The translations under genes and the position numbers were made by a program. From Salvelinus alpinus (lineage: Eukaryota; Chordata; Actinopteri; Salmoniformes; Salmonidae): DNA of 64,000 nucleotides. Each line of letters opens with the position of its first letter. Position 1 is the stretch's first letter. The stretch is from the NCBI RefSeq assembly GCF_045679555.1, contig NC_092092.1, positions 24,982,969 through 25,046,968 on the forward strand, in the 5' to 3' direction. This document shows positions 37,406 to 48,422 of the stretch, one piece after another. The notes beneath the pieces were generated by a model that saw nothing but the letters and a program-made list of their open reading frames with translations, ran no database searches and was not told the DNA's origin.

Positions 37406-40400
37406 GTAAGTAAACCATCGTTATCAATGAATGATCTGATAAAGCAACGTATTATTGATATCTCATTTATGATAATCATTCCAAACAGATTTTTTTTTTT
37501 TTTTATACATTTAAAAATCAGTAGTTTGTTTTAAAGCATTGACATCTCTGCTATCTGTAAAGGTGTTTTCTATCAGGCTGCAGTGTTCTCTTGTTAATAG
37601 CAATACTGTGTTTATCTTCTAGGCCTGGACAACAGGGTCCACTAGCAGCTCAGACCTCTGGAATAACTGCTCTACAACCAATGGAGGATACCACTGTGAC
37701 CCAGCCTACACTGGAGGTAGGGTGCAGTACAGACTGACTTTGTACATCTGTGGCTTGTTTTTTTTTCCATTCTGCATGATGCTGATGATGCCTCTTGTCC
37801 AATAGTAAACTTATTTTGAAAGAATATACTGTAGACATGTATTTCTTGACCCTGTAAATTGAGTAGTCTGTTTGTGCATTTGACATCAAGCTGGGTGTCG
37901 ATTCTTCTGAGGTGTGTCTTGAGAATAAGTTCAGCACTGTTGGTTGACTGAAAGATCAGTAGACAGTAAGACATGGGAAGACCTGAACTGTGATTAACTA
38001 CAACTGGCTTAATCCCTGAAAGCCCACCCATTCACTCTCTAGTTTACCGTGCCCCTGAAGGGCGTGTAAGGCGCCACTGTGACTCTACTGCCATCAAGGG
38101 GTGAAGATGTGAACCTGGAGTTTGCCCTGTTCATAGGCTCTCCTCTGTATAAATAGTCATGGTGTGATGTCCATATTCAGGCTGCATGTTTGGGAGGCCG
38201 TAGTGGTGGGATGAAGGTTTAGGGTGGGACTTTGTAGGAAATTTCAAGAGTTAGCTCTGGGGAGGGGTGTGTGTGGCAGGCAGGGAGGCCTTGGACCACC
38301 CCATGTAGGACATAGTGCGCGGACAACCCTGGTCACGCCCATGTATCAGATTGTGTGTACAGCGAGAGCATTAACAAAACGAGATCTAGCAGCTGTGTTT
38401 GTCTGAGACAGATTTAGACAAACGCCAACAGTGGTTGGAGGGTAAGACTGCACAAAGATTGCAACTAGACCATATTAAACGAGAAGTTATGAATGTACAT
38501 TACATGACCAAAAGTATGTTAACACCTGTTTGTCAAACACCTCATTCCAAAATCATGGGCATTAATATGCTGTATGGACCTCGCTTTGTGCATTGTCATG
38601 AAACAGGAAAGGGCCTTCCCCAAACTGTTGCCACAAAGTTGGAAGCTCAGAATCGACTAGAATGTCATTGTATGCTGCAGCTTTACGATTTCCCTTCATT
38701 GGAACTAAGGGGCCTAGCCCGAACCATGAAAAATAGCCCCAGACCATTATTCCTCCTCCACCAAACTTTACAGTTGGCACAATGCATTCGGGTAGGTAGT
38801 GTTCTCCTGGCATCCGCCAAACCCAGATTTGTCCGTCGGACTGCCAGATGGTGAAGCGTGATTCATCACTTCAGAGAACATGTTTCCACTGCTCCAGAGT
38901 CCAATGGTGGCGAGCTTTACCCCACTCCAGCTGATGCTTGGTATGGTGATCTTAGGCTTGTGTGCGGCTGTTCGGCCATGGAAACCCATTTCATAAAGCT
39001 CTCGACGAACAGTTCTTGTGCAGACGTTGCTTCCACAGGCAGTTTGGAACTCGATAGTAAGTGTTGCAACTGAGGACAGAAGATTTTTTACACGCTACTT
39101 GTAATAACAGCACTTACATTTGACCGGGTCAGCTCTCGCAGGGCAGACATTTTCCTGTGCCACATTGAAAGTCACTGAGCTCTTCAGTGAGACCATTTTA
39201 CTGACAATGTTTGTCTATGGAGATTGCATGGTTGTGTGCTCGGTTTTTATACACCTGTCAGCAACCGGTGTGTCTGAAATAGCCGAATCCACTAATTTGA
39301 AGTGGTGTCCACATACTTTTGTGTGTGTGCATTTGCAATAGAATATCTTACAATTTCCAGAAACATGATTCTAGAGGCACTGTAATACTATAGAACTTGT
39401 GTTCAATTGCCTTAGACCCAGTACCACAGTGCTAACTGCAGTAGCCTCGAGCCCATCAGGCCGTAGCTAGCTGGCTGGTGATGTCATGTGTCTAGAATGT
39501 GCGGGTGGGTCTTGGGCCCCGGTGTGTGTTGTCAATGAGACAGGCAGTAGAGCCAACAGCAGGCTGAAGCCAACATGCTCGCTCTGTCTTTCTCTCTCTC
39601 TCCCCCTCTGCCAGGTGGATTCATGGAACAGCTTGTTTGTTTGATTTGCTTTCATTACACCACTGATTGACATACTGTGTTTGTGTAAGGAGGCACGTGT
39701 GTTTGTTCTGTGAGGAGGGAGGGATCGAGGGGAAGATAGTGGAGTCTGTACTCAAGTGCACGGGGCCCGGCCCAGTCAATCAGTAGTGCTCAAAGGCCCC
39801 TGGATTACTTTACTGAGCAATCAGTACATCTGGCATGCCTGGACTGGGAGAGATAAACATGAGGACAGAGCATACTGAGTAACATGAGGCTCAGTATACT
39901 GAGAGGGCGGGATGGTGGTGGAGGCACGTCCGAAGGTCACACCCACTGGGTGGCCTTTTATTTTTAATTTTGCTATTAGGAGTTAAGTTATGTAGTTATG
40001 CGTAGTTTATATTCCACATGGGGATTGGTTTGTTTTGTCCATCTTGTTTGCACTTGACCTGCCTTTGCCCCTGAAATGGGAATCCAGTCTTAGTTTGTAT
40101 CACAAATTAGAGTTAAGCAAAGTCCACACTAGGGTTGCGCCTTCCTGTATGTTAGTTATTACATGGACACACAACAGCTGGTATGATCTCTACTGTAGCC
40201 ACAAGCTGGCACATTAATCTTTTATATGAAGCTTCGATAGTCGGGACTCAACAAACCAAGAACAATTCTTAATTTTCCTGTTTGGACTTTTCTGTGAAAT
40301 CTTTGTCTGTATATTTTATATACATTGTAGAGTATAGACTACAGTATAACATATTGTTGTACGGGTATACCCATGGCGCATATAATGGCAATACCCGTAG

Positions 40401-43400
40401 ACACAAGCACAACGAGCGTTATTATGGTAGATATTCTGTCCCCAGAGGACCACATCTCACACCAGAAAATCCCCCATGCCACAACGTCACAGCCTTCTGG
40501 TACCAGACAGGCAGCCCTGAAGAGAGGAAAGAAGAGAACGTGTCTGTTTATCAACAGTATAGATGGAGATATTTATAGAGCCCTAATATAGAGCAGAACA
40601 ACCAAGGATAATGTAACCTATCATGTTTAGGCCTATACATGGAGTTATTGCATGTCATTACATATACATTCCAGTATTCTCGTTATTATGAGAGCTGTTT
40701 GTATTGGTTTTGTGTAATGCTTTCGTGGATATAAATAGTGTTTGTCATATTGCTGTACAGTGGATGGGTTCGATAATAGTGTTGTTGGCAATTTCCTCTG
40801 CCATATCTCCTGTCTAGTGTGCTCTGCTCTGGAGTGAGTGCAGCATGGGGACAGACATAATTGTCTTTCTGGGTAACCTGACTCTTTGATGGCCTCATCG
40901 AATCCATTAAACCCTGTTGTCATTTCCCCAAACCTCTCATGAAAAGATGTATTAGTTTACTGGAAAACTACAGGTGCATCATGGGAGATTTAGAAACCAT
41001 CTACAAATGGATATCAACTGAAGAAACTGTTATGAATTAGTAATGTGTTTGCAGACTGAGTACTTTTGCTGATGTTTGTTTGTGTGGTCACGCAAGGTCG
41101 CCACAAAGCCAACTGTCTCCTTACTTCAACATTATTTACGCATCTACTTCTTAGCTACAGTCATTCATTAAGGTTGCTTAACCAATTTAGTGATGCTAAA
41201 GCAGCCTGAGCAGGGCCTCAAAAACCACTGGATTCATGATTAATTAAATACCTGTAAAAACAAGCATGCACAGTAAGTTTGGTACCTGACAGACTTAAAT
41301 ACTGAGACTGGAACCTTCTCTTCCTACTTGACTAAGGTCCAGTGTCTTTAGTATCCTATGAGAGTGTGCAGTTCTGTTTGGCTCTGTAGAACTTTTTTTG
41401 TTTGTTTGGGTAGCATTAGCCACCAAAAGGGGACTGTAGCAGACACAGCTAAACATGAGATGAGAGAGGGATGGCTGGCTTAGGAAACATGAGTGGATGC
41501 AGGTTGCATGCATGACCCTCAGACAAGAAATAGACCCCCTTGGAAGTCCAGGCATTCCAGACGTAGATAGCGCTACAACCACAGCACTAACACACACAGA
41601 TTGGTGGGGGGGCTATGTCTCAAATTCCCTGGCTGTCAATATAGGTTACTATAATGGGTTAACAGGGCTTTCTGTACTGTAGTAAGCTGGCCTTGGAACA
41701 GTGGTAGGTAGCCAGAGGATCAATATGTTACACAGTGTTAGGGGCCTGTGTGTATTACTGAGTACGCTACAATGCTTTCAGGAACAGAATATCTATGTAG
41801 GTACCATTATTGTAAATCCATTAAGGATTCCAGGTAACTAAACAAGACTCATTCCCTGTCTGGCCAGACCAATATTTAGCTGATCAACAATTTTGAGTTT
41901 CATTCTCATAAAAGTGGTTGCTTTAGTGTTGCGACCTCGGCATGATTCGTTTACCATGTTGTGTATAAAAAGTGAAGTTGATTTCTAGAAGTGAGTCTTA
42001 TGGGTCCATGTGCTGTATAGCCATGTATCCTGTGTGGTCCTCTGTAGCTCAGTTGGTAGAGCATGTCTATTGCAACACCAGGATAGTGGGTTTGGGACCA
42101 ACCATAATAAGAAAAAAAAAGAATCCACTTTGGATAAAATAATCTGCTAAATGTCATATATTATTATCTATAATTGACTGACAAGCTCCCTCTCTCTTCC
42201 CTACAGAGTGGATCCAGGCAGTGCAGGCCCTGATGATCCTGTCCATCATCTTCAGCTTCATCTCTCTCTTCCTGTTCTTCTGTCAGCTCTTCACCCTCCA
42301 GAAGGGAGGACGCTTCTTTGTCACTGGAGTCTTCCAGATCCTTGCCAGTGAGTAGCCATTTTGTCCAGAAAAACACAACTGAAACGGACACATTCAGAAG
42401 TTTACACTACACTCTTCGAAGTATATGTGCCTGGAAGAACCTTTTGGGTTGCCCCCCCTGGCGGAACCTTTCCACTTGAAAAATGTTCCTCAAGCAACCC
42501 CTCTGAAAAGGTTATTTGAGGAACCCCTGTGTAAATGTTCCAACCAGAACCTTTATGTGATTGGAGGGGTTCAATTCTTAACCTTTTATTGTAGAGGTGA
42601 CAGCCTATCAGATTGAGGTGTGGCTTATTGGAGGCATAGCTTTCAGATAATTATTTTTGTTCACACTTTAGCATAAATGTCATTCCTGTTCAAATTTGTA
42701 CACCGCAAATTAAAATGTTCCTTGAATGCATGTTACATATTCTAATATGATTATCATTGCTGATTACATATAGTGGTAACTATTCGGACTTTGGAATTTT
42801 TATATGCTCTTGAAGAACTCAAACTCCTTTGTTAGCTTCCTTGAAACTACAAAACCACCAGTGTTCAACCTTAGCATGTAATGACAATACAACAGAACAG
42901 ATGAACTGGAATGACATTTAGTCTAACGGGTGACTAAGATATATTTTACAGCCACGCCTCTACTCCAGGGTCCCTCCATGAACCCGTTGCTACAATAGGG
43001 GTTTATCCCTTGTTTATTGTATTCTGTGCCCTTTGGCTATGGATAGACACTTCTTCTAGTCTATTGTGTCAAAGGGCTGCCAATGTCAAACCTCCCAGGT
43101 TGGCACTGTAGGCTGTGCCAGTGGGCACAGAGACAATGACACAAGTGGAAATGTCAAGACAGGCAATGTAGGGGGTGAACAACAAAACATCAACAAAGAG
43201 ACAATGCCATGACATGCTTGTTCAGTGGGCAGGGCTGGGGAACTTGGAAGTAGACCAAGGTTCTAGATGAGGAAGTGACAGAGGCCTGTTTATGGTTAAA
43301 TAGCCACCATCTCCCCCAATGCTGCCCAGCAGGGTTCATAGTAGGACACATTAAATAAAGCACAGATTGTGATGACATGACACAACAATTTGGTCTTCAA

Positions 43401-43615
43401 GTTCAAATGGAATTCACTCTATTGTATGTAAACATTTCCTCTCATCCTCTCCAGGTCTGTTTGTGATGAGTGGAGCAGTGATCTACACAGTGATGAGTCC
43501 GGACTGGGTGCCAGCATCGGAGGCCTTCGGCTGGGCTTATATCCTGGCCTGGGTGGCCTTCCCTCTGGCCCTGATCAGCGGACTCATCTACGTCATCTTG
43601 AGAAAACGGGAATGA
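37328..43615 (+). CDS. pmp22: Peripheral myelin protein 22, complete
   Basis: This is the four-pass membrane glycoprotein of compact peripheral myelin (PMP22/EMP/claudin-like superfamily). Coding exons 37328-37405, 37623-37716, 42207-42347 and 43455-43615 give 474 nt, 157 aa plus TGA, close to the 160 aa of human PMP22. TM1 is residues 2-26 or so. Loop 1 carries W28 and W39, the N-glycosylation site N41-C-S, and C42/C51, matching the conserved disulfide pair. TM2 is about 62-85, TM3 about 95-117 and TM4 about 132-153, with a C-terminal [24 protein letters not shown] and [16 protein letters not shown] are nearly identical to mammalian PMP22. The start ATG is 14 bp into exon 2 with A at -3; the in-frame extension upstream is intron. 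Salmonids can carry pmp22 duplicates and I cannot tell which one this is. Confidence 0.97.
37623..37716 (+). CDS. pmp22: pmp22 exon 3
   Basis: It encodes residues 27-57 and the first base of codon 58, the first extracellular loop: [17 protein letters not shown] then [14 protein letters not shown]. The acceptor is tcttctag and the donor gtaggg. The loop is shorter than in mammals by three residues, which accounts for 157 rather than 160 aa. Confidence 0.96.
37717..38496 (+). other. pmp22: pmp22 intron 3, 5' part, no recognised element
   Basis: No transposon is recognised here. The segment about 38040-38340 has higher G+C, with GCCCCTGAAGGGCGTG and GTCACGCCCATG; it is unexplained. Confidence 0.45.
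38497..39340 (-). mobile_element. Tc1-like transposon remnant in pmp22 intron
   Basis: The inverted ends CCAAAAGTATGTTAACACC (about 38508) and GGTGTCCACATACTTTTG (about 39305) bound about 0.84 kb; exact TA duplications are not clear. Minus-strand transposase text includes [21 protein letters not shown] (38989-38768) and [18 protein letters not shown] then FHDNAQS (38813-38562), where a normal copy has NDN-type text. The DNA-binding half is mostly missing. Confidence 0.82.
39341..42034 (+). other. pmp22: pmp22 intron 3, central part, no recognised element
   Basis: About 2.7 kb of intron. It contains a short inverted pair ACGGGTAT / ATACCCGT around 40360-40400 and several open frames (for example 40282-40578) without recognisable protein. 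Myelin-specific enhancers are known in introns of mammalian PMP22, but none could be identified by eye. Confidence 0.45.
42035..42168 (+). mobile_element. tRNA-derived SINE 38 bp upstream of pmp22 exon 4
   Basis: The head TCTGTAGCTCAGTTGGTAGA is a tRNA-type box A, GGGTTTGGGACCA is a degenerate box B, and the tail TTGGATAAAATAATCTGCTAA then ATGTCATATATTATTAT is the L2-type 3' end found on salmonid SINEs. It ends about 38 bp before the exon, close to the branch-point and polypyrimidine region. Confidence 0.85.
42207..42347 (+). CDS. pmp22: pmp22 exon 4
   Basis: It encodes the end of loop 1 (EWIQAVQA), TM2 ([18 protein letters not shown]), the short cytoplasmic loop [10 protein letters not shown] and the start of TM3 ([11 protein letters not shown]). 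The acceptor is ttccctacag and the donor gtgagt. The phase is 1 at entry and 1 at exit. Confidence 0.97.
42348..43454 (+). other. pmp22: pmp22 intron 4
   Basis: The 1.1 kb intron has no clearly bounded transposon. The part about 42415-42600 has repeated GGAACC / GAACCTTTT words, like a small palindromic fish repeat (AGAACCTTTTGGGTTGCCCC near 42436 and GAAAAGGTTATTTGAGGAAC near 42505). Confidence 0.5.
43455..43615 (+). CDS. pmp22: pmp22 exon 5, coding part
   Basis: It encodes the rest of TM3 ([15 protein letters not shown]), the second extracellular loop [13 protein letters not shown]4 ([20 protein letters not shown]) and the tail VILRKRE, then TGA at 43613-43615. The acceptor is catcctctccag. 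Confidence 0.97.
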
Positions 43616-44035
43616 GGCCCGTGTCCCCTAACCTCCACCCCGCCCTCAGCATTAACAATCACCCCTAGGAGACTAAACTCAAAAGCTTGAGGACCTGTAT
43701 ACCTCACTGGGTCACAAGGCTGCTTCACCTAGGTCTGCACCGCACCCTAGGGGTAACACCAAAAACACAACCACCAAAAATGACATAATGAAACAACCAA
43801 TACTGTCAAATGTATATACTGTAGTATCTATGGTTTAAAACCTATTTATAACACATTTTACGTGTATGTACATAGTATTGTCGTGTTGCTCCGTTGACAA
43901 AAATATTCGTATGAGCTTCATTTTAGCTGATAAAGTGCCTAAATATTTGTTTATAATTAGGCGCTGTTTGTTTCTCTCTATGTAACCCACCAAAAATGTA
44001 AGAATAAAAAAGTTTTGAACTATTTTAACCAAAGT

Positions 44036-44044
44036 GCATGTATA
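44036..44044 (+). promoter_or_regulatory. Candidate miR-9 site in the pmp22 3'UTR
   Basis: TAACCAAAG pairs with bases 2-10 of miR-9-5p. PMP22 is a reported miR-9 target in mammalian glia. The site lies after the first AATAAA, so only the long 3'UTR form would carry it. Confidence 0.55.
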
Positions 44045-44120
44045 AAATATAGAACTAGAAAGAATGTGTAACTGAGCTTGCTTTACAAAAACTAAAAGTG
44101 GTAACATCCAAATTATGGTT

Positions 44121-44529
44121 GTTAAAGGGATTCTCCAGTACTTAGTATACATTTTAGCCAGTAGTTTTAAAAGTAGAGCTCACGATCCAAAAAGTGGCCC
44201 CTGAAAATTGCGAACTATGACACGTGCCCAATGTCACTGCTCCCTCTCATGCTCTGCTGTGTGTGCCTCTTCCTAGTTGTCACAAATATGGTGAGGAGCT
44301 GAAGCTCATTGGTTGAACTAAAATTGCTAGGGGGCTGGCTCAAATGGGACAAATTCTAGGAAAAATGGCAAAGCACAGCATTAAGAAAAAATTGCTTTCA
44401 AACTAGGGATTTCGTGGCTAATTGAGGTAAGACGGTAATTCTGAACTACACATTGACACATCCAGCCCAAAGAGGGAGATTTAAAAGAAATACTTAGTAG
44501 TTGCCAAAGGTCCGGAGCATGTCTTTAAC
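44121..44529 (+). mobile_element. MITE-like repeat inserted in the pmp22 3'UTR
   Basis: The ends GTTAAAGGGATTCTCC and (inverted) GTTAAAGACATGCTCC form imperfect terminal repeats. The body carries CACGATCCAAAAAGTGGCCC, GCTCATTGGTTGAAC and GGATTTCGTGGCTAATTGAG. The same family, reversed and split by a SINE, is at 24703-25289, and it is frequent in salmonids. It has no coding capacity. Confidence 0.78.
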
Positions 44530-44605
44530 CATTCAAATGTTGGTTTGGTTATTTCTGTTTGTAAAATGTTTCAACATTATTTTTCTATTTTTTATTTTCA
44601 ACAAA

Positions 44606-44615
44606 GATGGTGCTA
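44606..44615 (+). promoter_or_regulatory. Candidate miR-29 site in the pmp22 3'UTR
   Basis: GATGGTGCTA is complementary to the first ten bases of miR-29 (seed plus A1 and two further bases). miR-29 control of PMP22 through its 3'UTR is established in rodent Schwann cells. The site lies 77 bp beyond the inserted MITE. Confidence 0.65.
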
Positions 44616-44788
44616 TGTATTTACCATTCCTATTACTGATAGCCATTTTGCGATCATTTACAGTCAAATGACTTGACTTATGCCAAGAAGTAACTAGGAC
44701 ATCAGGGTGAGAAGTAGACTCCATTGTAATGTCCATGTGCCTAACTGCTTATGTGTATAGAGAAGGCTATTCCATTTTGATTTGTCTA

Positions 44789-44794
44789 AATAAA
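44789..44794 (+). terminator. pmp22 polyadenylation signal
   Basis: AATAAA occurs about 1.17 kb after the stop codon, which fits the long 3'UTR known for this gene. A weaker, earlier candidate is at 44003-44008. Confidence 0.6.
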
Positions 44795-44810
44795 AGCTTT
44801 GAAACAATCA

Positions 44811-45840
44811 GCTTTGATTGTTCGGCTACAAGGAGTGTTGAGTGATGTAGCGTTAGTTTATTTTGTTGGAATGCCATTTGGAATGTCAGTATTAGAAGAT
44901 CCTGCCAATGTTCCATTTGCATTACTTAAACTGTTTTAGACAAGTTCAAGGATGGAGAATGTGAGCTAAATGACATTAGCAATGACTAAGATCTATGTTG
45001 TCTTTTCTCTCTTTGTTGTAAGGCCATGTTGATTTGTTGTGTTTGTGTTTAGCATATGTACGACCAGTAAACACACTAGAACCTTTCTCTTGGGCGGAGT
45101 ACTGTAACAACTAGTGGGGCATTGTAGCCAGATCCAAATTGATTTAAAGTTTTTATATCTAACATTTTATAGAGCTATTTCAATATTGAAGGTCAAGCTC
45201 TGAGGCCGCCTACTCAAACCTGATCAAGGCAGAATAGAGGACATTACTTTTAGTATTGGCTTTGTCATGTGGGAGAAAATGGACAGTGAGGTTTGCAGGT
45301 ATGTTCTGTTTGCATACAAATGTTCTGTTTCACATACTTGAGTTTGACAAGCTGCAGTCACTGCCACCCTGATGAATGCAACTTCTTTCTTTTTGGGGAA
45401 AACATTGTTAACATGATATTAATAATATATCTATGACTATCTAGTATGCAGACTGATTCAATAAATCCAACCAAATTGAAAACAGCTCCTACCTACGGGG
45501 ATTTGTATATTTCAGTACTCATACTGTATGTTGTGTATTCTTCCTCAGAATAAAACTAACACTAACCCCATTAGACCTATATCCAATACATTGCATAATG
45601 TTGAACTCTAACTATTTAGCCAAATACAATGTTAATAGCTATGTTGTTTAAGTCTATTGTCTGCCTTGAAGTTATGGTAAACTACTGAAGTGAAAGGTGC
45701 AGTACATGAAAGAGTGTAAAGTGGAATCCCTGCCAATGTTAACTGTATCTGGTTGGTCTGAGATAACTGTGTGCTATTAAAGAGAATGCAAATTCTGAGT
45801 TCTCCCTCTTTCTGTGGCCATGATGTAATGATACCTGCAC
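44811..45840. other. Intergenic, no recognised element
   Basis: The DNA downstream of pmp22 is A/T-rich. No repeat family or gene is recognised. Confidence 0.45.
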
Positions 45841-47556
45841 TAGGGGCTCGATTCAATCTGTATTGCCGAAGTCCAGCGCTATAGCGCGCTTTAAATTTAA
45901 AGGTACTTCCCTATTGAGCCGACATATGCAGCATTTACTGTGAATGCAGTCTGTGCGGGAACATTGCCTTTAAATGTGCAGTGGATTCGGAAATTATTCA
46001 GACCCCTTGACTTTTTCCACATTTTGTTACGTTACATCCTTACTATAAAGTTGATGAGAAAAATATATATTTCATCCATCTACACACAATACCCCATAAT
46101 GACAAAGCAAAAACTGAAATATGACATTTACATAGGTATTCAGACCCTTTACTCAGTACTTTGTTGAAGCACCTTTGCCAATGATTACAGCCACGAGTCT
46201 TCTTGGGTATGATGCTACAAGCTTGGCACACCTGTATTTGGGGAGTTTCTCCCATTCTTCTCTGCAGATCCTCTCAAGCTCTGTCAGGTTGGATGGGGAG
46301 TGTCTCTGCACAGCTATTTTCAGGTCTCTCCAGAGATGTTAGATCGGATTGAAGTCCAGGCTCTGGCTGAGACACTCAAGGACATTCAGAGACTTGTCCT
46401 GAAGCCACTCCTGCATTGTCTTAGCTGTGAACTTAGGATCGTTGTCCTGTTGGAAGGTGAACTTTCGCCACACTCTGAGGTCCTGAGAGCTCTGGAGCAG
46501 GTTTTCATGAAGGATCTCTCTGTACTTTGCTCCGTTCATCTTTCCCTCGATCCTGACTAGTCCTCTAGTCCCTGCCGCTGAAAAACATCCCTGGTGCCAG
46601 GTTTCCTCCAGATGTGATGCTTGGCATTCAGGCAAAATAGTTCAATCTTGGTTTCATCAGACCAGAGAATCTTGTTTCTCGTGGTCTTTGAGTACTTTAG
46701 GTGCCTTTTGGCAAATTCCAAGCGGGCTGTCATGTGTCTTTTACTGAGGAGTGGCTTCCGTCTGGCAACTCTACCATAAAGGCCTGATTTGTGGAGTGCT
46801 GCAGAGAGAGATGGTTGTGCTTCTGGAAGGTTCTTCCATCTCCACAGAGGAACTCTGAAGCTCTGTCAGAGTGACCATCGGCTTCTTGGTCAACTCCCTG
46901 ACCAAGGCCCTTCTCCCCCGATTGCTCAGTTTGGCCAGGCGGCCAGCTCTAGGATGAGTCTTGGTGGTTCCAAATTTCTTCCATTTAAGAATGATGGAGG
47001 CCAGTGTGTTCTTGGGAACTTCAATGCTGCAGAAATTGTTTGGTACCATTCCCCAGATCTGTTTCTCGACACAGTCCTGTCTCTGAGCTTTACGGACAAT
47101 TCCTTCGACTTCATGGCTTGGTTTTTGCTATGACATGCACTGTCAACTGTGGGACCTTATATAGACAGGTGTGTGCCTTTTCAAATCATGTCAATACATT
47201 TAATTTACCACAGGTGGACTCCAATCAAGTTGTAGAAACATCTCAAGGCTGATCAATGGAAACAGGATGCACCTGAGCTCAATTTAGAGTCTCATAGCAA
47301 AGGGTCTGAATACTTATGTAAATAAGGTATTTCAGTTTTTTTATTTTTTGCAAACATTTCTAAAAACTTGTTTCACTTCGTCATAATGGCATATTTTGTG
47401 TAGATTGATGAGTAAAAAATGTATTTAATACATTTTAGAATAAGGCTGTAACATAACCAAAATGTGGAAAAAGTCAAGGGCCTGAATACTTTCTGAATGC
47501 ACTGTATATTGCGCTGTAGCGCAGATCTTCAGCACTACTGATTGAATCCAGCCCTA
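45841..47556. mobile_element. Foldback MITE split by a Tc1 element
   Basis: The left end TAGGGGCTCGATTCAATCTG (45841) and the right end CTGATTGAATCCAGCCCTA (47556) are inverted repeats. Next inward, AGCGCTATAGCGC on the left matches GCGCTGTAGCGC on the right. Without the nested Tc1 the MITE is about 190 bp. A half copy of the same family begins at 49622. Confidence 0.75.
45979..47504 (-). mobile_element. Tc1-like transposon nested in the foldback MITE
   Basis: The ends CAGTGGATTCGGAAATTATT and the inverse of …TTCTGAATGCACTG define a 1,526-bp element. The right flank is TA (47505-47506); the left TA has mutated to TG. It is of the same family as the element at 10465-12004. Minus-strand transposase pieces span 47114-46771 (MKSKELSVKLRDRTVSR, VPKNTLASIILKWKKFGTTK) and 46635-46339 (CFSAAGTRGLVRIEGKMNGA, FQQDNDPKFTAKTMQEWL). 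Stops and shifts disrupt it. Confidence 0.92.
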
Positions 47557-47902
47557 GCTCTGCATACACCAACTCAGACATATATTTTCTGTACATCTCC
47601 TTATTTAACATGTGCTTCATACAGTATGTGCTTCATGTCACTGGTTTAAACACACCTTCTGTGCCCATTCCGGGGCAGTCTGTCTGTAGCATGTGGGCTA
47701 CTGTAACTTAAGGTACCTGGTCGTGTGACTGCAGCAGCAGCAGCTATGTGACTAGTGTTTAACATGGTGGTACTAAGGCATGATGGGCGACCCGGCGATG
47801 CAGTCTTCCTTGGTATGAAGCTAGTGTTTCTCTGTCAGCAACCTGTCAAGAGAACCATTGCGCTCTCCCAGAAGCTTGGCTGATGCGTAAAACCCGCAAA
47901 TT
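47557..47902. other. Intergenic, no recognised element
   Basis: No repeat ends or coding features are recognised in these 346 bp; GCAGCAGCAGCAG occurs near 47732. Confidence 0.45.
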
Positions 47903-48180
47903 CAGACAAACAAAAAGGTATACCGGGTTCGCAATCAAAAAGATATCGCATAAAGCTTACTTCATTATTATTATTGTTTAAAAAATTCACTGGATCGGGG
48001 ATAGCGTACACAGACGTTTTGGCTTTACAGCTTTACACACTTTACACAGGCTGTAAAGCCGAAATGTCTGTGTACGCTATCCCTGATGCAGTGAAAATCA
48101 TTTTAAAAAAGTGAATAATGAGGTAAGCATTATGCTACATCCTTTTGAGTGCGAACCCATTACACCTTTTTGTTGGTCTG
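47903..48180. repeat. Large foldback element, arms of about 125 bp
   Basis: The left arm begins CAGACAAACAAAAAGG and includes GGGTTCGCAATCAAAAAG and GGGATAGCGTACACAGACG. The right arm mirrors it with CTGTGTACGCTATCCCTGA, TTTTGAGTGCGAACCC and CCTTTTTGTTGGTCTG. The centre is near 48035 (GCTTTACAGC / GGCTGTAAAGC). The complete 278 bp folds into one long imperfect hairpin with no coding capacity. Confidence 0.88.
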
Positions 48181-48422
48181 TCAGCAAACTGCCCAGTACA
48201 CAATGCTGTCATCAGCACAGTGAGAGAGAGAGACAGAGAGAGACAAGAGGACTCAGATAAGACACAGTATGATCACTGTTGGTGAGAATTTGTCCATCTT
48301 AAACTGTAGGTGAGAATTAGCTATGTAGCTACAATCTTTCATATGGTCCTGCCAAAAACATACAATCTTGTGAGAGAGAAACAAGCTGAGTTGTCAGGAG
48401 TAAAATCAAATCTAAACAGATA

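Larger units (their letters stand above)
43616..44810 (+). other. pmp22: pmp22 3'UTR
   Basis: The likely poly(A) signal is AATAAA at 44789-44794, giving a 3'UTR of about 1.2 kb including an inserted MITE (44121-44529). An earlier AATAAA at 44003-44008 could give a short form of about 0.4 kb. miR-9 and miR-29 complementary sites are at 44036-44044 and 44606-44615. The exact cleavage site is not visible. Confidence 0.75.

Noticed and set aside
38399..38854. 151-codon + strand open frame in the pmp22 intron
   Set aside because: It is the antisense shadow of the minus-strand Tc1 transposase remnant.
40282..40591. Two overlapping open frames of 98 and 72 codons in the pmp22 intron
   Set aside because: Neither is recognisable and they compete for the same bases; no acceptor/donor pair fits the pmp22 phase.
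42035..42110. tRNA-like sequence
   Set aside because: The box B is degenerate and an L2-type SINE tail follows; it is the head of a SINE, not a tRNA gene. The tRNA-like stretches at 24836, 51859 and 62577 are rejected for the same reason.
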